Source of the DNA: Isoetes taiwanensis | Taxonomy: Eukaryota > Streptophyta > Lycopodiopsida > Isoetales > Isoetaceae | Direction: 5' to 3' | Assembly: GCA_021234155.1 (NCBI GenBank) | Contig: JAJEKV010000023.1 | Span: 2,468,557 to 2,532,556 of the forward strand | Length of the DNA: 64,000 nt | Shown: positions 21,479 to 32,136 of the stretch, piece after piece | Layout: each line of letters starts with the position of its first letter | Numbering within the stretch: position 1 is the stretch's first letter | Notes under the pieces: model-generated | Seen by the model: the letters and a program-made list of their open reading frames with translations, nothing else | Told to the model about the DNA's origin: nothing | Databases searched by the model: none | Position numbers and translations under genes: made by a program

Positions 21479-23458
21479 TCCCTATATAGAGCAACTTCGG
21501 CATGCTCGGAACCAGTGGATTGAATATGGGAAGCCAATGCCAACCAGACAGGGCCAGTCCGAAAGCGCTGAATTCAAGTTGCTGGAGAGGACGCTTAGTC
21601 AGACGATAATACAGGACAAAACCAAGAGCACCAGATCAAAGAAAAAAAAAGGAGATGAAAAGGGTGATGCTTCCGAGGAACCAACTGTGCCCAAGGATGC
21701 CTGCAAGATAGTATTTGCTTCAGATCCAGTATGGGAGAAATGGAATGAATTCTGGGATGCCTACGTCGAGAAGAAGTTGCCAGATTCACAAGGAAGATTT
21801 CCTCCTGTTGACACATCAATTTTTGATATACATATAACAGAGATGAGGAAGGCTCAGGGATTGGACGATCAAGAGCTGATCTCAGTTCTGGATAGGTTAA
21901 TCAGAAAGGAAATTCTTTACAAGAAAACCTCGGCAGCAAAGGCTCTGGAATCATTTGAAGATGCATGCGACGAGTTGAAGAATATTAGAGTGCTCAAGAA
22001 GGCAGTTGGTGAGGAATTACAAAGGCTTACAGGAGAGTGGTCGTTGTCGGAGTTAGGACTCATGCAAAAGTATAACGTCTCCAACGACGACCTAAAGAAG
22101 TATGTATTCTGGTCCAAGGACTTTGTCAAGCAGCAGAAGTTGAAGAACGTTTCAAAGATCAGTGGGATTCACACTAAAGTTGCATCCAACTTGAAACGAA
22201 AAGTCGCGATGGTGAAGCAGACTCCGGAGACGGAATCCACTTTTTTTTATCAAGTGTCCACTGGTTTCAAGTGTGCCTTGCCAGAAGTGGGTGCAGGTTC
22301 CCATGATATCACACTCTTCGTGCTTGATAGCCGAGGCACCAGATGGTCGCTTGATGACTATAATATGTTCTTCAACATATGCAATGGTTTCACCACGGAG
22401 ATGAACTACACAATTGTCACTATTTGTCCCTCCGACATGTCCTATGCATATGCTCTAAGTGCTGCAAATGACCTTGAATGCGTGAAAGTCATCCGACAGG
22501 CGATCCTCATAGATGAAAACAGGGACAGTGACTTCAGCACTGCAAGTAAAATTTCTCATGTGCTTATAATTATGATAGCCATGATGGATGATAAGGAATA
22601 TGAAAGGCTCAAGGGAAAACCAGATGGAGACAAGCTAGCATGGCAGTGCTATCAGTTAGATGAACGCATAATGCGAAACGTCTTCTATCTGGAGCAAGAA
22701 GACAAGGGGAAGGGTGTCAAGGTCGTGGAAGAGTTAGAGGAAGAAGAGGAAGAAGAGGATGAAAACGAGGACGACCCAATTCTTGTGGGCCACATTAAGT
22801 ATGAGCTCCTAACTTCACATAAGGGTAAGCTAAACAAGAACGGGTTCTCTATGGACCTTTCCCAGTATCTCATTGAAGCATTTTGTCCATTGGGAACAAC
22901 TTGCTGGGAACTTCACGTTGGAGGTTACATCGGTAGAGAAGCTTTGAAGTTAGCAAGGAAATGTCAGAGCGTCGTCTCCGATGATCGAGCCAAAAATTTC
23001 TTGGACCTCTTCTTTGAGAAAGTACTAGAGGAAGCACCTAGGGGACCAATCGGCAGTGCAAAAAACAACGCTTCTACCTCTAAGGCCGAAATACCTGCAG
23101 ATTTGCTTAAGGAACGGGAGAATATGAGAAAGCTATTCGTTGGCCACAACATCATGGATGAAACCGAAGAGCAGCCAGATCACCAAGTACATATCGACAT
23201 GCCTGTGAACATCCTTGACCCTAAAAATATAGAACAGGTTGAAGATAACAAGGATGATGATAATAACAATAATGAGGATGAAGCAGACTCCAAATCTGAA
23301 AACACTAGCCAGGTTAGCGTAAAGAGTAATGAACTATCAAGCATAGTTCACACTGTACAGATCTCAATTGATGTGGTTGGTGCTTCTATCAGACCGGAGA
23401 CAACTCAGAATAAGGATGCAACGGAAGAAAACACCACGGGGAATGAAGAAGAAGAAAT
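21479..23458 (+). CDS. Exon 3 of fusion gene: methyltransferase-like region, acidic linker
   Basis: The open exon encodes about 660 residues with an ATG at 21,537 that could also serve as a start. Positions below count from that ATG. Residues 20-50 are basic and Lys-rich. Residues 60-240 are helical (VWEKWNEFWDAYVEKKLP). Residues ~260-340 (SHDITLFVLDSRGTRWSLDD and following) look like a folded alpha/beta core. Residues 405-420 are a run of Glu/Asp. Residues ~440-490 (SQYLIEAFCPLGTTCWELHV and YIGREALKLARK) follow the layout of the S-adenosylmethionine motif of beta-class DNA N4/N6 methyltransferases, but Asp-Pro-Phe and Gly-Ser-Gly are not kept. If related at all, it is probably catalytically inactive. 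The tail is acidic and leads into the phosphatase exon. Confidence 0.5.
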
Positions 23459-23518
23459 GTATCGTAACAATTTTCCTTTTTTTGATATCCATGCATTTTA
23501 CAAACTACAAGCATATAG

Positions 23519-23612
23519 AAATCGCGCCTGGCGCGATTTAGAGTTTCCTAGAGATCATATTTTTAAATTATGTTGACATGCATCATTCATGAAATCGCGC
23601 CTGGCGCGTTTT
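23519..23612. repeat. CG palindromes 11-12 (intron 3)
   Basis: Two CCTGG-centred copies at about 23,519-23,540 and 23,591-23,612 lie in the 199-bp intron 3. The first can be misread as coding because the long frame of exon 3 happens to stay open to 23,576. Confidence 0.85.
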
Positions 23613-23657
23613 CGTTTTCCATTTCTTTTATCTCATACGTTATTGTTCTCCTTACAG

Positions 23658-24290
23658 AAATGATTTGGCTTCCCCAAAAGTACTGGTCTTTGATTTGAAT
23701 GGTGTGCTATGTAGAACGTTATCTAAAGCAACGTTTGAAAAGTCATGGTATGCGCAACAACCATTTGAGACACGTACCAAATATGTTTACCCGCGCCCTT
23801 ATCTGAAGGAGATGTTGGACCAGGCCTTGATGCATTTCATTGTGCAATTTGGTCATCTATGGAGCATAGAAATATACAGGATGTTTTGAAAGTAGTGCCT
23901 GAGCTAAATAGAGATTGGGCGTCCATCTGGGATCAAAGCAAATGTGCTTCATTCACAAACCCTAAAGAACTGACAGGTAAAAAGATATTTGTGAAATGCT
24001 TGCGCAACATGATGGATGCCCTAGGTGTTGAGGATAAGGAAGGCATGATCATTGTGGATGATGACGCTTTAAAGTGTTGCTTCAATCAGTCACAGTCATT
24101 GAATCCGCCGCCCTATCATCCTCAAGATTTTGACAAAGACGACTTCCTGCTTCGTTTTGTTAGTGTCTTGCATGAAATAGCTTCAGGAAAAACGGTCGAA
24201 GAGATACAAACACTATACCCGCAACTTGATCGGACAGGGGAAATTGACAGGGACCTTGAGAAAATCGTTCTAGAAAGAGAACTTTTTTGA
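23658..24290 (+). pseudogene. Exon 4: FCP1/NIF-type HAD phosphatase domain, frameshifted
   Basis: The exon starts after ctccttacag and, using two bases from exon 3, reads NDLASPKVLVFDLNGVLCRT. This is HAD motif I with DLN in place of the DxD usual for FCP1-type phosphatases, so the general acid/base Asp appears replaced by Asn. YVYPRPYLKEML follows. A one-base shift near 23,845 moves to the frame with CAIWSSMEHRNIQDVLK, then KKIFVKCLRN and IIVDDDALKC (the DD motif), ending in TGA. FCP1/SCP enzymes dephosphorylate the RNA polymerase II tail; whether this protein has any activity is doubtful. Confidence 0.7.
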
Positions 24291-24487
24291 TATATATGTA
24301 TACAGGAAATACACTTTCCAAAAAGTTTTGAATATGAAATATACTTTACACGAAAGGTTTTGAATATATATTGTGTTCTTATATCAGCATTATTGGTTCT
24401 GTGTACGTATTTGTTTTTTATATTATGTGTATGGTTTGCTATACTTGCAATAATTTGTATGTATATACCGTCAATAATTTAGGTGTG
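24291..24487 (+). other. 3' region of fusion gene and promoter of the 76-aa gene
   Basis: AT-rich sequence with two imperfect copies of gaaatacactttccaaaa followed by gttttgaatat (24,305-24,370). No clear polyadenylation signal was singled out. Confidence 0.4.
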
Positions 24488-24495
24488 TATAAATA
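24488..24495 (+). promoter_or_regulatory. TATA box for the 76-aa gene
   Basis: TATAAATA, a consensus plant TATA box, 64 bp before the ATG at 24,552. Confidence 0.6.
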
Positions 24496-24551
24496 GGTAT
24501 GCATGAAATTGGCAAACCATCGGCTTCGGTCTCCGCCTTCTGCTTGTTATT

Positions 24552-24782
24552 ATGGCACATTCTATTATCTGCACGATGAACCATGCGGACCTCTGCAGGT
24601 GCCGCGAGCTAGAAATAGAACTTCAGGACTGGCTTGATGTCGTTGCTATGAATCCCCTCCGCTTCTATCCTGATCCCTTTGATGTTGTAATCCATCTTAT
24701 ATGGAATCCAGAGCATGGTTTGTTCATGATCGACAGGATCTCAGGACCGCCTGCAGCGCCTGTCGACGATGAATCGGATTAG
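24552..24782 (+). CDS. Small acidic protein, family member 1 (76 aa)
   Basis: An intact intronless ORF behind a consensus TATA box. The C-terminal half reads FDVVIHLIWNPEHGLFMIDR and ends with acidic DDESD. It aligns over nearly its whole length with the 88-aa ORF at 39,313-39,579. Shared positions are I-C-x-MN-xx-DL-x-RC, then W, VV-x-HL-x-W-x-PE-xx-L and RI-xxx-P. Two Cys and a CRCRELE segment near the N-terminus could bind metal, but only one Cys pair is shared. I know no named family for it. It is 260 bp downstream of the fusion gene, on the same strand. Confidence 0.6.
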   Translation: MAHSIICTMNHADLCRCRELEIELQDWLDVVAMNPLRFYPDPFDVVIHLIWNPEHGLFMIDRISGPPAAPVDDESD

Positions 24783-24826
24783 TTTTTTAAGTTTTATTTA
24801 TTCGTAAAGCATTACAATTTCAATGT

Positions 24827-25085
24827 TTAGATTTCGTTGCCGTCCGTGAATGTACGAATTAATAAGCAATTTCCTGCTTTTTCTATTGCCAACATTCTGT
24901 CATAATATGGGTCATTTGCATCGAATATTTGAATGCCTTTGCATTTCAACATAAAATGCATCTTCCTAGCCCGAAAATGAACACAGTGCAAAAGTGTAGT
25001 TAATTCAATATAATGGTCAATAAAAGGCTTATACGGCGCGATTTTGGAATAGACATAATCCCAATTTAATTGAATGATGGTTCTT
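24827..25085 (-). pseudogene. Antisense terminal exon cut by the LINE
   Basis: A minus-strand frame with protein-like composition (IIQLNWDYVYSKIAPYKPF, FRARKMHFMLKCKGIQIFD) ends in a stop at 24,827. Upstream of about 25,085 the same strand is simply the complement of the LINE ORF1, so the exon is truncated there. I do not recognise the protein. Confidence 0.3.
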
Positions 25086-25092
25086 CCTGGAC

Positions 25093-26159
25093 TTGCGCAT
25101 GTTAAACTTTTGGCTATCAGCTCACTTGAAGAGGTTAGGTTTGCCCCAACACCAATCGCTAAAGGCACTGGGTAACAATTTTTTCCTCATCATGTTTGAT
25201 AATGAAGCAGCTGTGGATAGATTAGTTGCCCGTGCAGCAGACCCATTTGCAGGAGGCTTCATTCTGTACCAGTTTTACACGCCAGGCTTTCTCCCTAATA
25301 AGCTCTCCGCTATCAAGATCCCCTGCTGGTTTGAAATTGAGTATCTACCACCAGACTTACTAGTCCCGGAGTTCCTTAAATCTATTGCCAACTCGTTAGG
25401 CTCATATGTCGCTCACTCCATTGCCAAAGGGCCTAGAATTTGTGTTGCTATCACAGCAAACACACAGATCCCCAAAGGAGTGACTGTGAAAAGTGGATTG
25501 TGCTGCTTTAAGTTTTTACTCAAACTATTAAATGGATGGGAAATAAGGAGGATGTTCCCTAATGTGGAACTAGAAGAAGTGATCAAACCAAGTCAGGCAA
25601 ACGTCAACGATCAAAATGCCTCTGAGGGCAATAACAGAGAGCATGTGCATATGCCTGAAGATGACACTCAGAGAGAAGCCCCTCAAGGGACACATGTTCC
25701 CCTCCAGGTTGCGGTCATTGCCCCATTTTCTCCCGCGCCTCCAAACGGGGTTTAAGACCTAGAAACCTGGCCAGGAAATCTAGAGGCTCCCATAACGTGG
25801 TGAACTCAAATTGTGCAGACTTTCCACAACCAATATCAGCTCTGTCTAAGTATATCTCAGAGGCATCTTCTATTGAGAAGGGGGATCTCGCAGGTATGAT
25901 AACCAAGAATACACGAGGAGCAAAGCTCAGTGAATCGGCGCTGGGGAATCATACAGGCAACTCCAGCTGGGCAGATATTAATACAGATACTGCAGTTGAC
26001 ATGGAGATGCTAGAGAACCCATTTGCTCTAATAGGTAAGAAAAATAAGTTGGATGCTAATATGAATCTAGATAACTTGGGTGAGATGAAAAGGAAAAAAG
26101 CTTCGACCTCTTCTTTTAGCAACTCCGCTGGTGGCGAGTTGCTACTGAATGCAAACTAG
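25093..26159 (+). pseudogene. LINE ORF1 (DUF4283-type), two frames
   Basis: The frame 25,093-25,755 holds most of a DUF4283-like RNA-binding region: LGNNFFLIMFDNEAAVDRLV, then IKIPCWFEIEYLPPDLLV and IANSLGSYV. After a frame break it continues at 25,797-26,159 with a low-complexity, Ser/Asn-rich tail. No CCHC knuckle is visible. The N-terminus is missing. Confidence 0.65.
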
Positions 26160-26461
26160 ATGTGGAGAAGGGGAGAACTGGTCATACCTTTAAGGTCCAC
26201 AATGAATTCTAATGCTGGGAGCTGGGAAATTAGAGGTGCAAACTCCTCGGATATGGCTGGTACTATCAGTTTGTGGTCGGGGGATAGTAGTTGTACCTTC
26301 GAGGGCAATAATCTGACCAGATTCTCCGCAACCTTTGCACGGGAGGTGAGATTATCTCTAGTAGTTGTCATTGAATGTCTTTTCAAAAACTCAGAGCTTG
26401 GAACCACTGGCTCTGCCCTGGATGACAATGACATAGTTGGCCGTCCCATTACTTTCAACTT

Positions 26462-29400
26462 ATGATTATTGTCTCATGGAATTTGCGTGGCATCAAGGGT
26501 GTTCTTAAGCGTGGGCGAGTGTTAGCAGCTATCAGGTCTATGAAGGCGGATGTCATCCTTCTACAGAAGCATAGACTTCCTGACTTTGAGGCCAGGTCTA
26601 TTGGCAGTTGGATTGGAGGTAATTACTCCTCCTTTAGCTGTGCGGCTGATGGAACTAAAGGAGGTACTTGTATTCTGTGGAAGGGACAAGTCCAAAAATA
26701 TCAACATACAGGGGGAAGTGGTAGATGGCAGGTTGTAATTTTTGAAACAAATAATTGTATGTGGGGGCGCATCAACATTTATGCCTCTAATATACCTGCT
26801 GAAAGGGCAGCTATGTGGAGAGAGATTGAGCTCTGGATAACTCATCAAGGTGCTGGAGTTGAAAATTGGATCCTTGGAGGGGATCTGAATATGACAGATG
26901 TATGGGATCAAAAAATTGGACTGCACAGGAATTTGCTACAAGAGGAAGAAGTCACGTGGAACTCTCTTTTAAACAGCGTTGGCTTCTCCCTAATTCCTCC
27001 ATCTAATACTGCATTTTCCTGGTCTAATAAGCAGAAGGGGCATGACAGGGTATACTGCTTACTAGACAGGTTCTACATGGCTAATAGGACAGCCTCCTTC
27101 ATGGACAGGTGCTATGTTGAAGGAGAGCTTGCTTTCTCGCATTCAGACCATGTGCCACAAAAGCTAGTATTGGAGGGTATCCCTACTAAAAGAAGAGAAG
27201 GGAATGTACCTTTCAAGTTCAATACCTCTCTACTAGGGAAGGAGGCATTCTGCAGTCCCTTTAGGACTTTCTTGGCTTCCCTAACTAATACGGAATGCCT
27301 CCCTTCCATGAAGGCGTGGGTCAAAAAGATTAGCCTTATGAAAATGTGGATCAAGAAATGGGGCAAGGAGAAGTGCCTGGAATTCAAGAAAGGAAAAAAT
27401 GCCGTGTATAGCCTTCTAAGGGTAGTCAAGCAGGAACTGTTACTTGATCCCCATAACAGAGACAAGCAATCCTTAGAGGAGGAACTGGAAACAAAAGCCA
27501 AAGCTGTTGAGGAGGAGGAAGCTAGGGGGGCTGCGGTTCGCTCCAAAACAAAGTGGTACGCAGAGTCAGACCATGAAAACTCTAAGTGCTTCTTTAGAAT
27601 GGCAGGGGCCAGATTAGCAGAGAACGGTATCACTTCAATTAAGGATAATTGTCAAAATACACTTACTGATCCCGGGGATATCAAGGCATTTATCCGGGAC
27701 AGCTTTCAGGCTCAATTCAAAGCAGACAATCTCCCATCCTCTTATCAATCCCAACTCTCTCTTTGGTTGGCCCAGATTGATTGGGCACATAAGATTACTG
27801 GGGATGACAACCAAACTTTATTAAGGTCGGTAGGACGAAGAGGAGATATTTAAAGTTCTTTGCTCTCTGGCCTCTAGTAAGTCCCCAGGCCCTGATGGCT
27901 TTCCCCCTGAATTCTTTGTGGAGTTCTGGGACGCTCTTGGACCAGACTTTGTGAAGGCTGTTTGGGGGGCTTGGTCCTCTTGCTCATTACATCCAACTCT
28001 AGCGGCAGGATTCATCACCTTGGCCCCAAAAGTCTCTAGACCTCTATCACTTGGGGAGTGGCGTCCTATTGCACTTACAAATGTCTTATATAAGGTTATC
28101 ATGAAAGGTATCGTCAACCGTCTTAAGCCTATCTTAAACAGAGTTATTGGAAGGGAGCAATCAGCTTTTTTGCCAGGTAGATATATTCTGGACAACTACC
28201 TAGCGGCTAGAGAAGGAATGCATTGGTGCAGATCTACACGGCAAAGCTGTGTACTCATTAAGATGGATTTTAGAAAGGCCTATGACTCCCTTAGGTGAGA
28301 TGGCATGCGAGAAGTGATGAGCCACATGGGATTCAATAAGCAGTTCATCGACATCTCAATGGGTATGAATAAATTTGCCTCTGCTTCTGTCTTGGTTAAT
28401 GGCGAGCCCTCTGGTCTCTTTGATCTCAGGAAGGGTATTAGACAGGGCTGCCCGCTTGCCCCATACCTCTTTTTAATTATGGCCAACCTTCTCACAAGGA
28501 TGGCTAATCTCAAAGTCTTGGAAGGGGGCCTCAATGGTCTGGTTTTACCGAGTCAAGCTGAAAAACTCACAATCATGCAGTATGCGGATGACACCTTTAT
28601 GTTCCTCAGGTATGACGATAGTAGCTTTCATTCCTTTCGTGAGATATTGATTGCGTTTGAGGGTATATCAGGCATTGGGCTAAATGCCACCAAGTGTACT
28701 ATGTTGTGGACTTTAGAGGGAGATATTGACCCTCGTGCTAATGGATTGGGCTTCCCAGTCGTGGCTGCAGGGGAAATAGTTAAGCTATTGGGTTTGCCCC
28801 TTTCTGTCTCAGATAATATGAAGGGTCTTTGGGCTCCTATTTTAGACAAACTTAGGAAAAAGGTTGGGCTATGGTCTTCTAAAGGCTTATCTGTAGCAGG
28901 AAGAGTAACAGTTGCTAATGCTGTTCTGGCCAGCTCTCACATATATTCCTCATCAGTGCTGGTAGCCCAGAAAGGAATATATAATCAAATACAGGTTATC
29001 ATTAGAAAGTTCATCTGGGGGGGTATGGCTAACGTTGCATGGTCTGAGTTATGTAGAGATAAGAGGGATGGAGGGGTAGGATGTAAGGACCCTTTTATGC
29101 AGGCTCAAGTTCTGGCGGCCAGATTTGTCTGGCGAGTTTTACAAGGGGGTACATCTCCTGCTCTGGCATTTGTTAAGCACTGGTTTGGTCTGTGCAAGAT
29201 TCTAGGAAAACCATCTCTCCCTCGGGATGAATTAGGAGCCTCTTTTTGTAACTTTAAGGTGGCCCCTGGCACCTCCCCAGTCATGAGGCGTATTCTTCAT
29301 GCGTGGAGGGAGGTGCAAACAGTATGCTCCCCCTTGGCTATACCTCAAGAGGCTGGGAAAACCAGTATATTCTGGAATACTCGTGTTTGGGAAGAGAATG

Positions 29401-30152
29401 GACGCCCCTTGGCATTAGTCCATCCTCGCATCTTTAAGAAATGGAGAGACCATGGGATCTTAAAATTACAGCATCTTTGGGAAAATGATAGATGGATCTC
29501 TTGGATGGAATTTAGACTCAAAGTGCAAAGAGCAGGAGAGGGAGATAGGAAGATACTGCGGAAAATTCTAGATAATGTTAAGCTTCTCTCAGGGGTTACC
29601 GGTCCTCAGGAAAAGTGGTCATGTGCAGATAAGGAGACATACAATGTTGCAAGTATCTATCGGGCCCTATGTGATGATTCTCCTCTTAAAGCAGAGGCTA
29701 GGCTTCAAGTGAATGGATCTGTGGTTAAGCTCCTCCTTGCAAACTCCTGGAAAACCTTATGCTCTAGGAGAATACAATTTTTTAGATGGGAAGCTCTCCA
29801 AGGTGGTCTCAACACTAAAGAGAAGCTGGTCCACAGAGGAATTGTGTCTACAGACCCATGCCCTCTTGGTTGCCAGGCTAGCGAATCTCTTTCACATCTC
29901 TTTTTCTGTCCAAAAATTATTGAATTTTGGTACTGGATATGCCCTATTGTGAGACTCGATATACACCAACTTGGCTGGCCGAACGTTGTGATGATCTTGG
30001 ACAGAGATTGTATTGATGCTTCCCAGGTTAGCGTGGCTCTCTGGATTATTTGGAGACATCGGTGCGATGTCGCTTTAGGGGGTACAATAAGGGATTGGAC
30101 AGAATTGGTAAGATTGAAGGATTTTATAACTACTTTAAATGCCACTGGATGA
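26462..30152 (+). pseudogene. LINE ORF2: endonuclease, reverse transcriptase, zf-RVT
   Basis: Frame 26,462-27,853 starts MIIVSWNLRGIKG and is an AP-type endonuclease. It keeps SWNLRG (residues 5-10), GGDLNMTD (~139-146), a LLDRF motif and SHSDH (~225). The expected Q-E-x-H motif reads LLQKHRL, replacing the catalytic Glu by Lys. A one-base shift near 27,832 moves to the next frame, where SKSPGPDGFPPEFF opens the reverse transcriptase. TGA at 28,296-28,298 interrupts YDSLR before DG; the family normally has Trp there. Frame 28,305-30,152 contains IRQGCPLAPYLF, YADD (residues 93-96) and, near the end, a zf-RVT pattern CPLGCQASESLSHLFFC. No RNase H domain follows. Confidence 0.9.
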
Positions 30153-30410
30153 GCTCTGAGGACCTAGACTATCATGATAGATCTAAATGGTGGAAATAAT
30201 CTCAGTGTAGTGGAGAAAGCAATCTGAGTAACTGACAAGATGGGGTCTCTCTACCATTATGTTGTTGTGGAAATAGGACTTCCCTTAGTACACACATCAT
30301 TGATGCATAGAGAACCCTTTAATAGCCCTAATGCTTCCTATTTGTCCCACTGTGGGGACTCTCTGTATCTCTATTATTATTATTAATAAAATTAAAAAAC
30401 TCTCTTACCC

Positions 30411-30443
<33 letters not shown>

Positions 30444-31309
30444 GAAAACATTATTAAATGCTCATGAGTATAGCTATTCCACATTTGCAAGACTAACCAA
30501 TGAGCTCATCTTCATGTTATGAAATAGAATTGTGCGGAAAATTGTATTTATCAGAGTTAATCCAAAGAGCCTGAATTGTGGCTTTACATAGTGTATGAAG
30601 AGGCATGAGTTGCATCTCTTCATGAATGGACACATTCCACATCATCATGTCCTTTGGCATGGATCGATGATGTGTACAAGCACAATATCATTTGTGTTTG
30701 TTCAGGGAGATTAATCCTTATATTCATTACTGTTAATACTCCCCCTTAATCTTCATGAACAAACCTTCATATAATCTTCTTCTTGAGAATTTTGTGACGA
30801 CTTCATATCTTGGAGTCTTGATTGCTCCTTTCCATACTTGCAGCTTCATCAATATAAACGTTACCACCATAACGTGGTCTTCATTACTATGGGTGCCACC
30901 AAGTGTGGGCTTATTTTCAAAATACAAGTTAGATGCCACTAGGGTTGTGGACTTACCCTTAACTTCATAAGCTGCAATACTTGAACTTTATCCAAGTCTT
31001 TGGAAGTTTACAAGATCAAACTTCCAGAATAACTCCAACTACTCTTCTTACATAAAACGGGTGTGCCATTTGCTTATGGCTTTCCCTAACTTCTCCCCCT
31101 TTTGATCTTGGAAACTTTCAACAAGATCTAGGTTGAGAGTTTTTAGGCCTTAAGTGAACGTTTTCATCTTCAAGGACCTAGAAGAGTTAGTGCCCTATGG
31201 AGTACCACACAAATGTGGCTTTAACATCTTGTAGATGACCACTAATTCGTGGGTTTATGCATCCAAATTATTATGGATGGCTTTTATTACTTTTGCAGAA
31301 TTGAACAGC

Positions 31310-31983
31310 TTATCTGGAGTTGGATGACTCCGTATACTCTTGAGCGCTTGATGTGGCTGCTTCAGAGAGTTGGCGGTATTCGTCATCAGTTGCCAAATCT
31401 TCATCAGAATTAGGAGTACTTATGCTTGAGCAATCTGTAAGATGCTCATAATGATATGGAGATCTTTCAAGATCAAAAATATCATCATCATAAGACATGA
31501 ATCACTTGAAATTTCTATAATAGAAATTGGAGATGCAGCACTCTCATTATTTCCTTTAGGAATTGGAGTGTCCTCATCTGAAGTGATCTCTATGGGACTC
31601 TCATTAATCCGGGGACCATTCAAGTAACAAGGTTCCTTGGTCTCTCCCCCTGGATGGTGTAAGATGTACACCGGTTGCTGAAGCTCTTGTTGATGCTTAG
31701 AGCAACAATATGAGTTTAAGTCCAGATTTGGATTATGTGAATTTAATTCACAATCCATGATTTTAACTCTTTTACTAGAAGTTTTAAAGAGTTCTGGCAT
31801 TACGGTAAATAAATTCTGAGAATATTTCACCTTTCGTTTTGGAGGAGGTGAGTACTTTGAACATCCTTGAGAGTTTGAAGATTGGTTGGAATCAATTTCT
31901 TCAGCAGGTCTTTTGCCTTTGTCCATTATAATCAGCACCAAAGAAAGCTTTGAATAATTATCTTGCTTGTTGAGATGCTCCAA
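31310..31983 (-). CDS. ORF in non-autonomous LTR element with two SIM-like motifs
   Basis: A minus-strand 187-aa frame (31,983-31,420) and an overlapping 62-aa frame (to 31,310) encode a Ser/Asn/Lys-rich, mostly disordered protein. It has basic stretches (PPPKRKVKY, a likely nuclear localisation signal). Two short acidic-flanked hydrophobic motifs, SPIEITSDED and SIIEISSDS, each fit the consensus of SUMO-interacting motifs. No retroviral domain is present. The function is unknown; the motif reading is an inference from local sequence. Confidence 0.45.
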
Positions 31984-32136
31984 AATCAGAATGATTGTCT
32001 TCTATAAAGAGTTGAATCTTGAGGAGGTGATCAGGCTCATCAAGAACAATTTGGAAAATAGAGAAGATTGTATCGATGTTTGGAGAGCAGTTGGTAGGTC
32101 CGAAACGGTGCGTCTGTTAGGGCGCATCTGTTTGTT

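Larger units (their letters stand above)
19217..24290 (+). pseudogene. Multi-exon gene: methyltransferase-like region fused to an FCP1-type phosphatase domain
   Basis: Exon 1 (19,217-19,312) encodes an Arg/Gly-rich start, MASRGSGSRGRGAGRGGRQP, and ends at a GTAAGC donor. Exon 2 (19,900-21,005) keeps the phase but is riddled with stops and frame changes. Exon 3 (21,479-23,458) is fully open, and exon 4 (23,658-24,290) carries the phosphatase part. The splice phases fit at introns 1 (19,313-19,899), 2 (21,006-21,478) and 3 (23,459-23,657). The damaged exon 2 and a one-base frameshift near 23,845 argue for a recent pseudogene, unless assembly errors explain them. Domains are described in the two exon entries. 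It lies between the 139-aa ORF and a 76-aa gene on the same strand. Confidence 0.6.
25085..30448 (+). mobile_element. LINE retrotransposon, 5'-truncated, with poly(A) tail
   Basis: ORF1 (25,093-26,159) is followed by ORF2 (26,462-30,152), about 260 bp of 3' UTR and a poly(A) tract at 30,413-30,448. It carries an AP-type endonuclease, a reverse transcriptase with YADD and a zf-RVT tail, the layout of plant non-LTR elements. The 5' end begins inside the ORF1 region. Two frame breaks in ORF2 and one in ORF1 make it inactive. No convincing target-site duplication was found. Confidence 0.9.

Noticed and set aside
23519-23576. Last ~39 residues of the open frame after 23,458 as coding
   Set aside because: They translate a CG palindrome found in other introns. 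The GTATCG donor at 23,459 and the acceptor at 23,657 give a phase-correct join to the phosphatase exon.
26156-27633. Long minus-strand ORFs opposite LINE ORF2 (for example 27,112-27,633)
   Set aside because: They are antisense shadows of the endonuclease/reverse-transcriptase frame.
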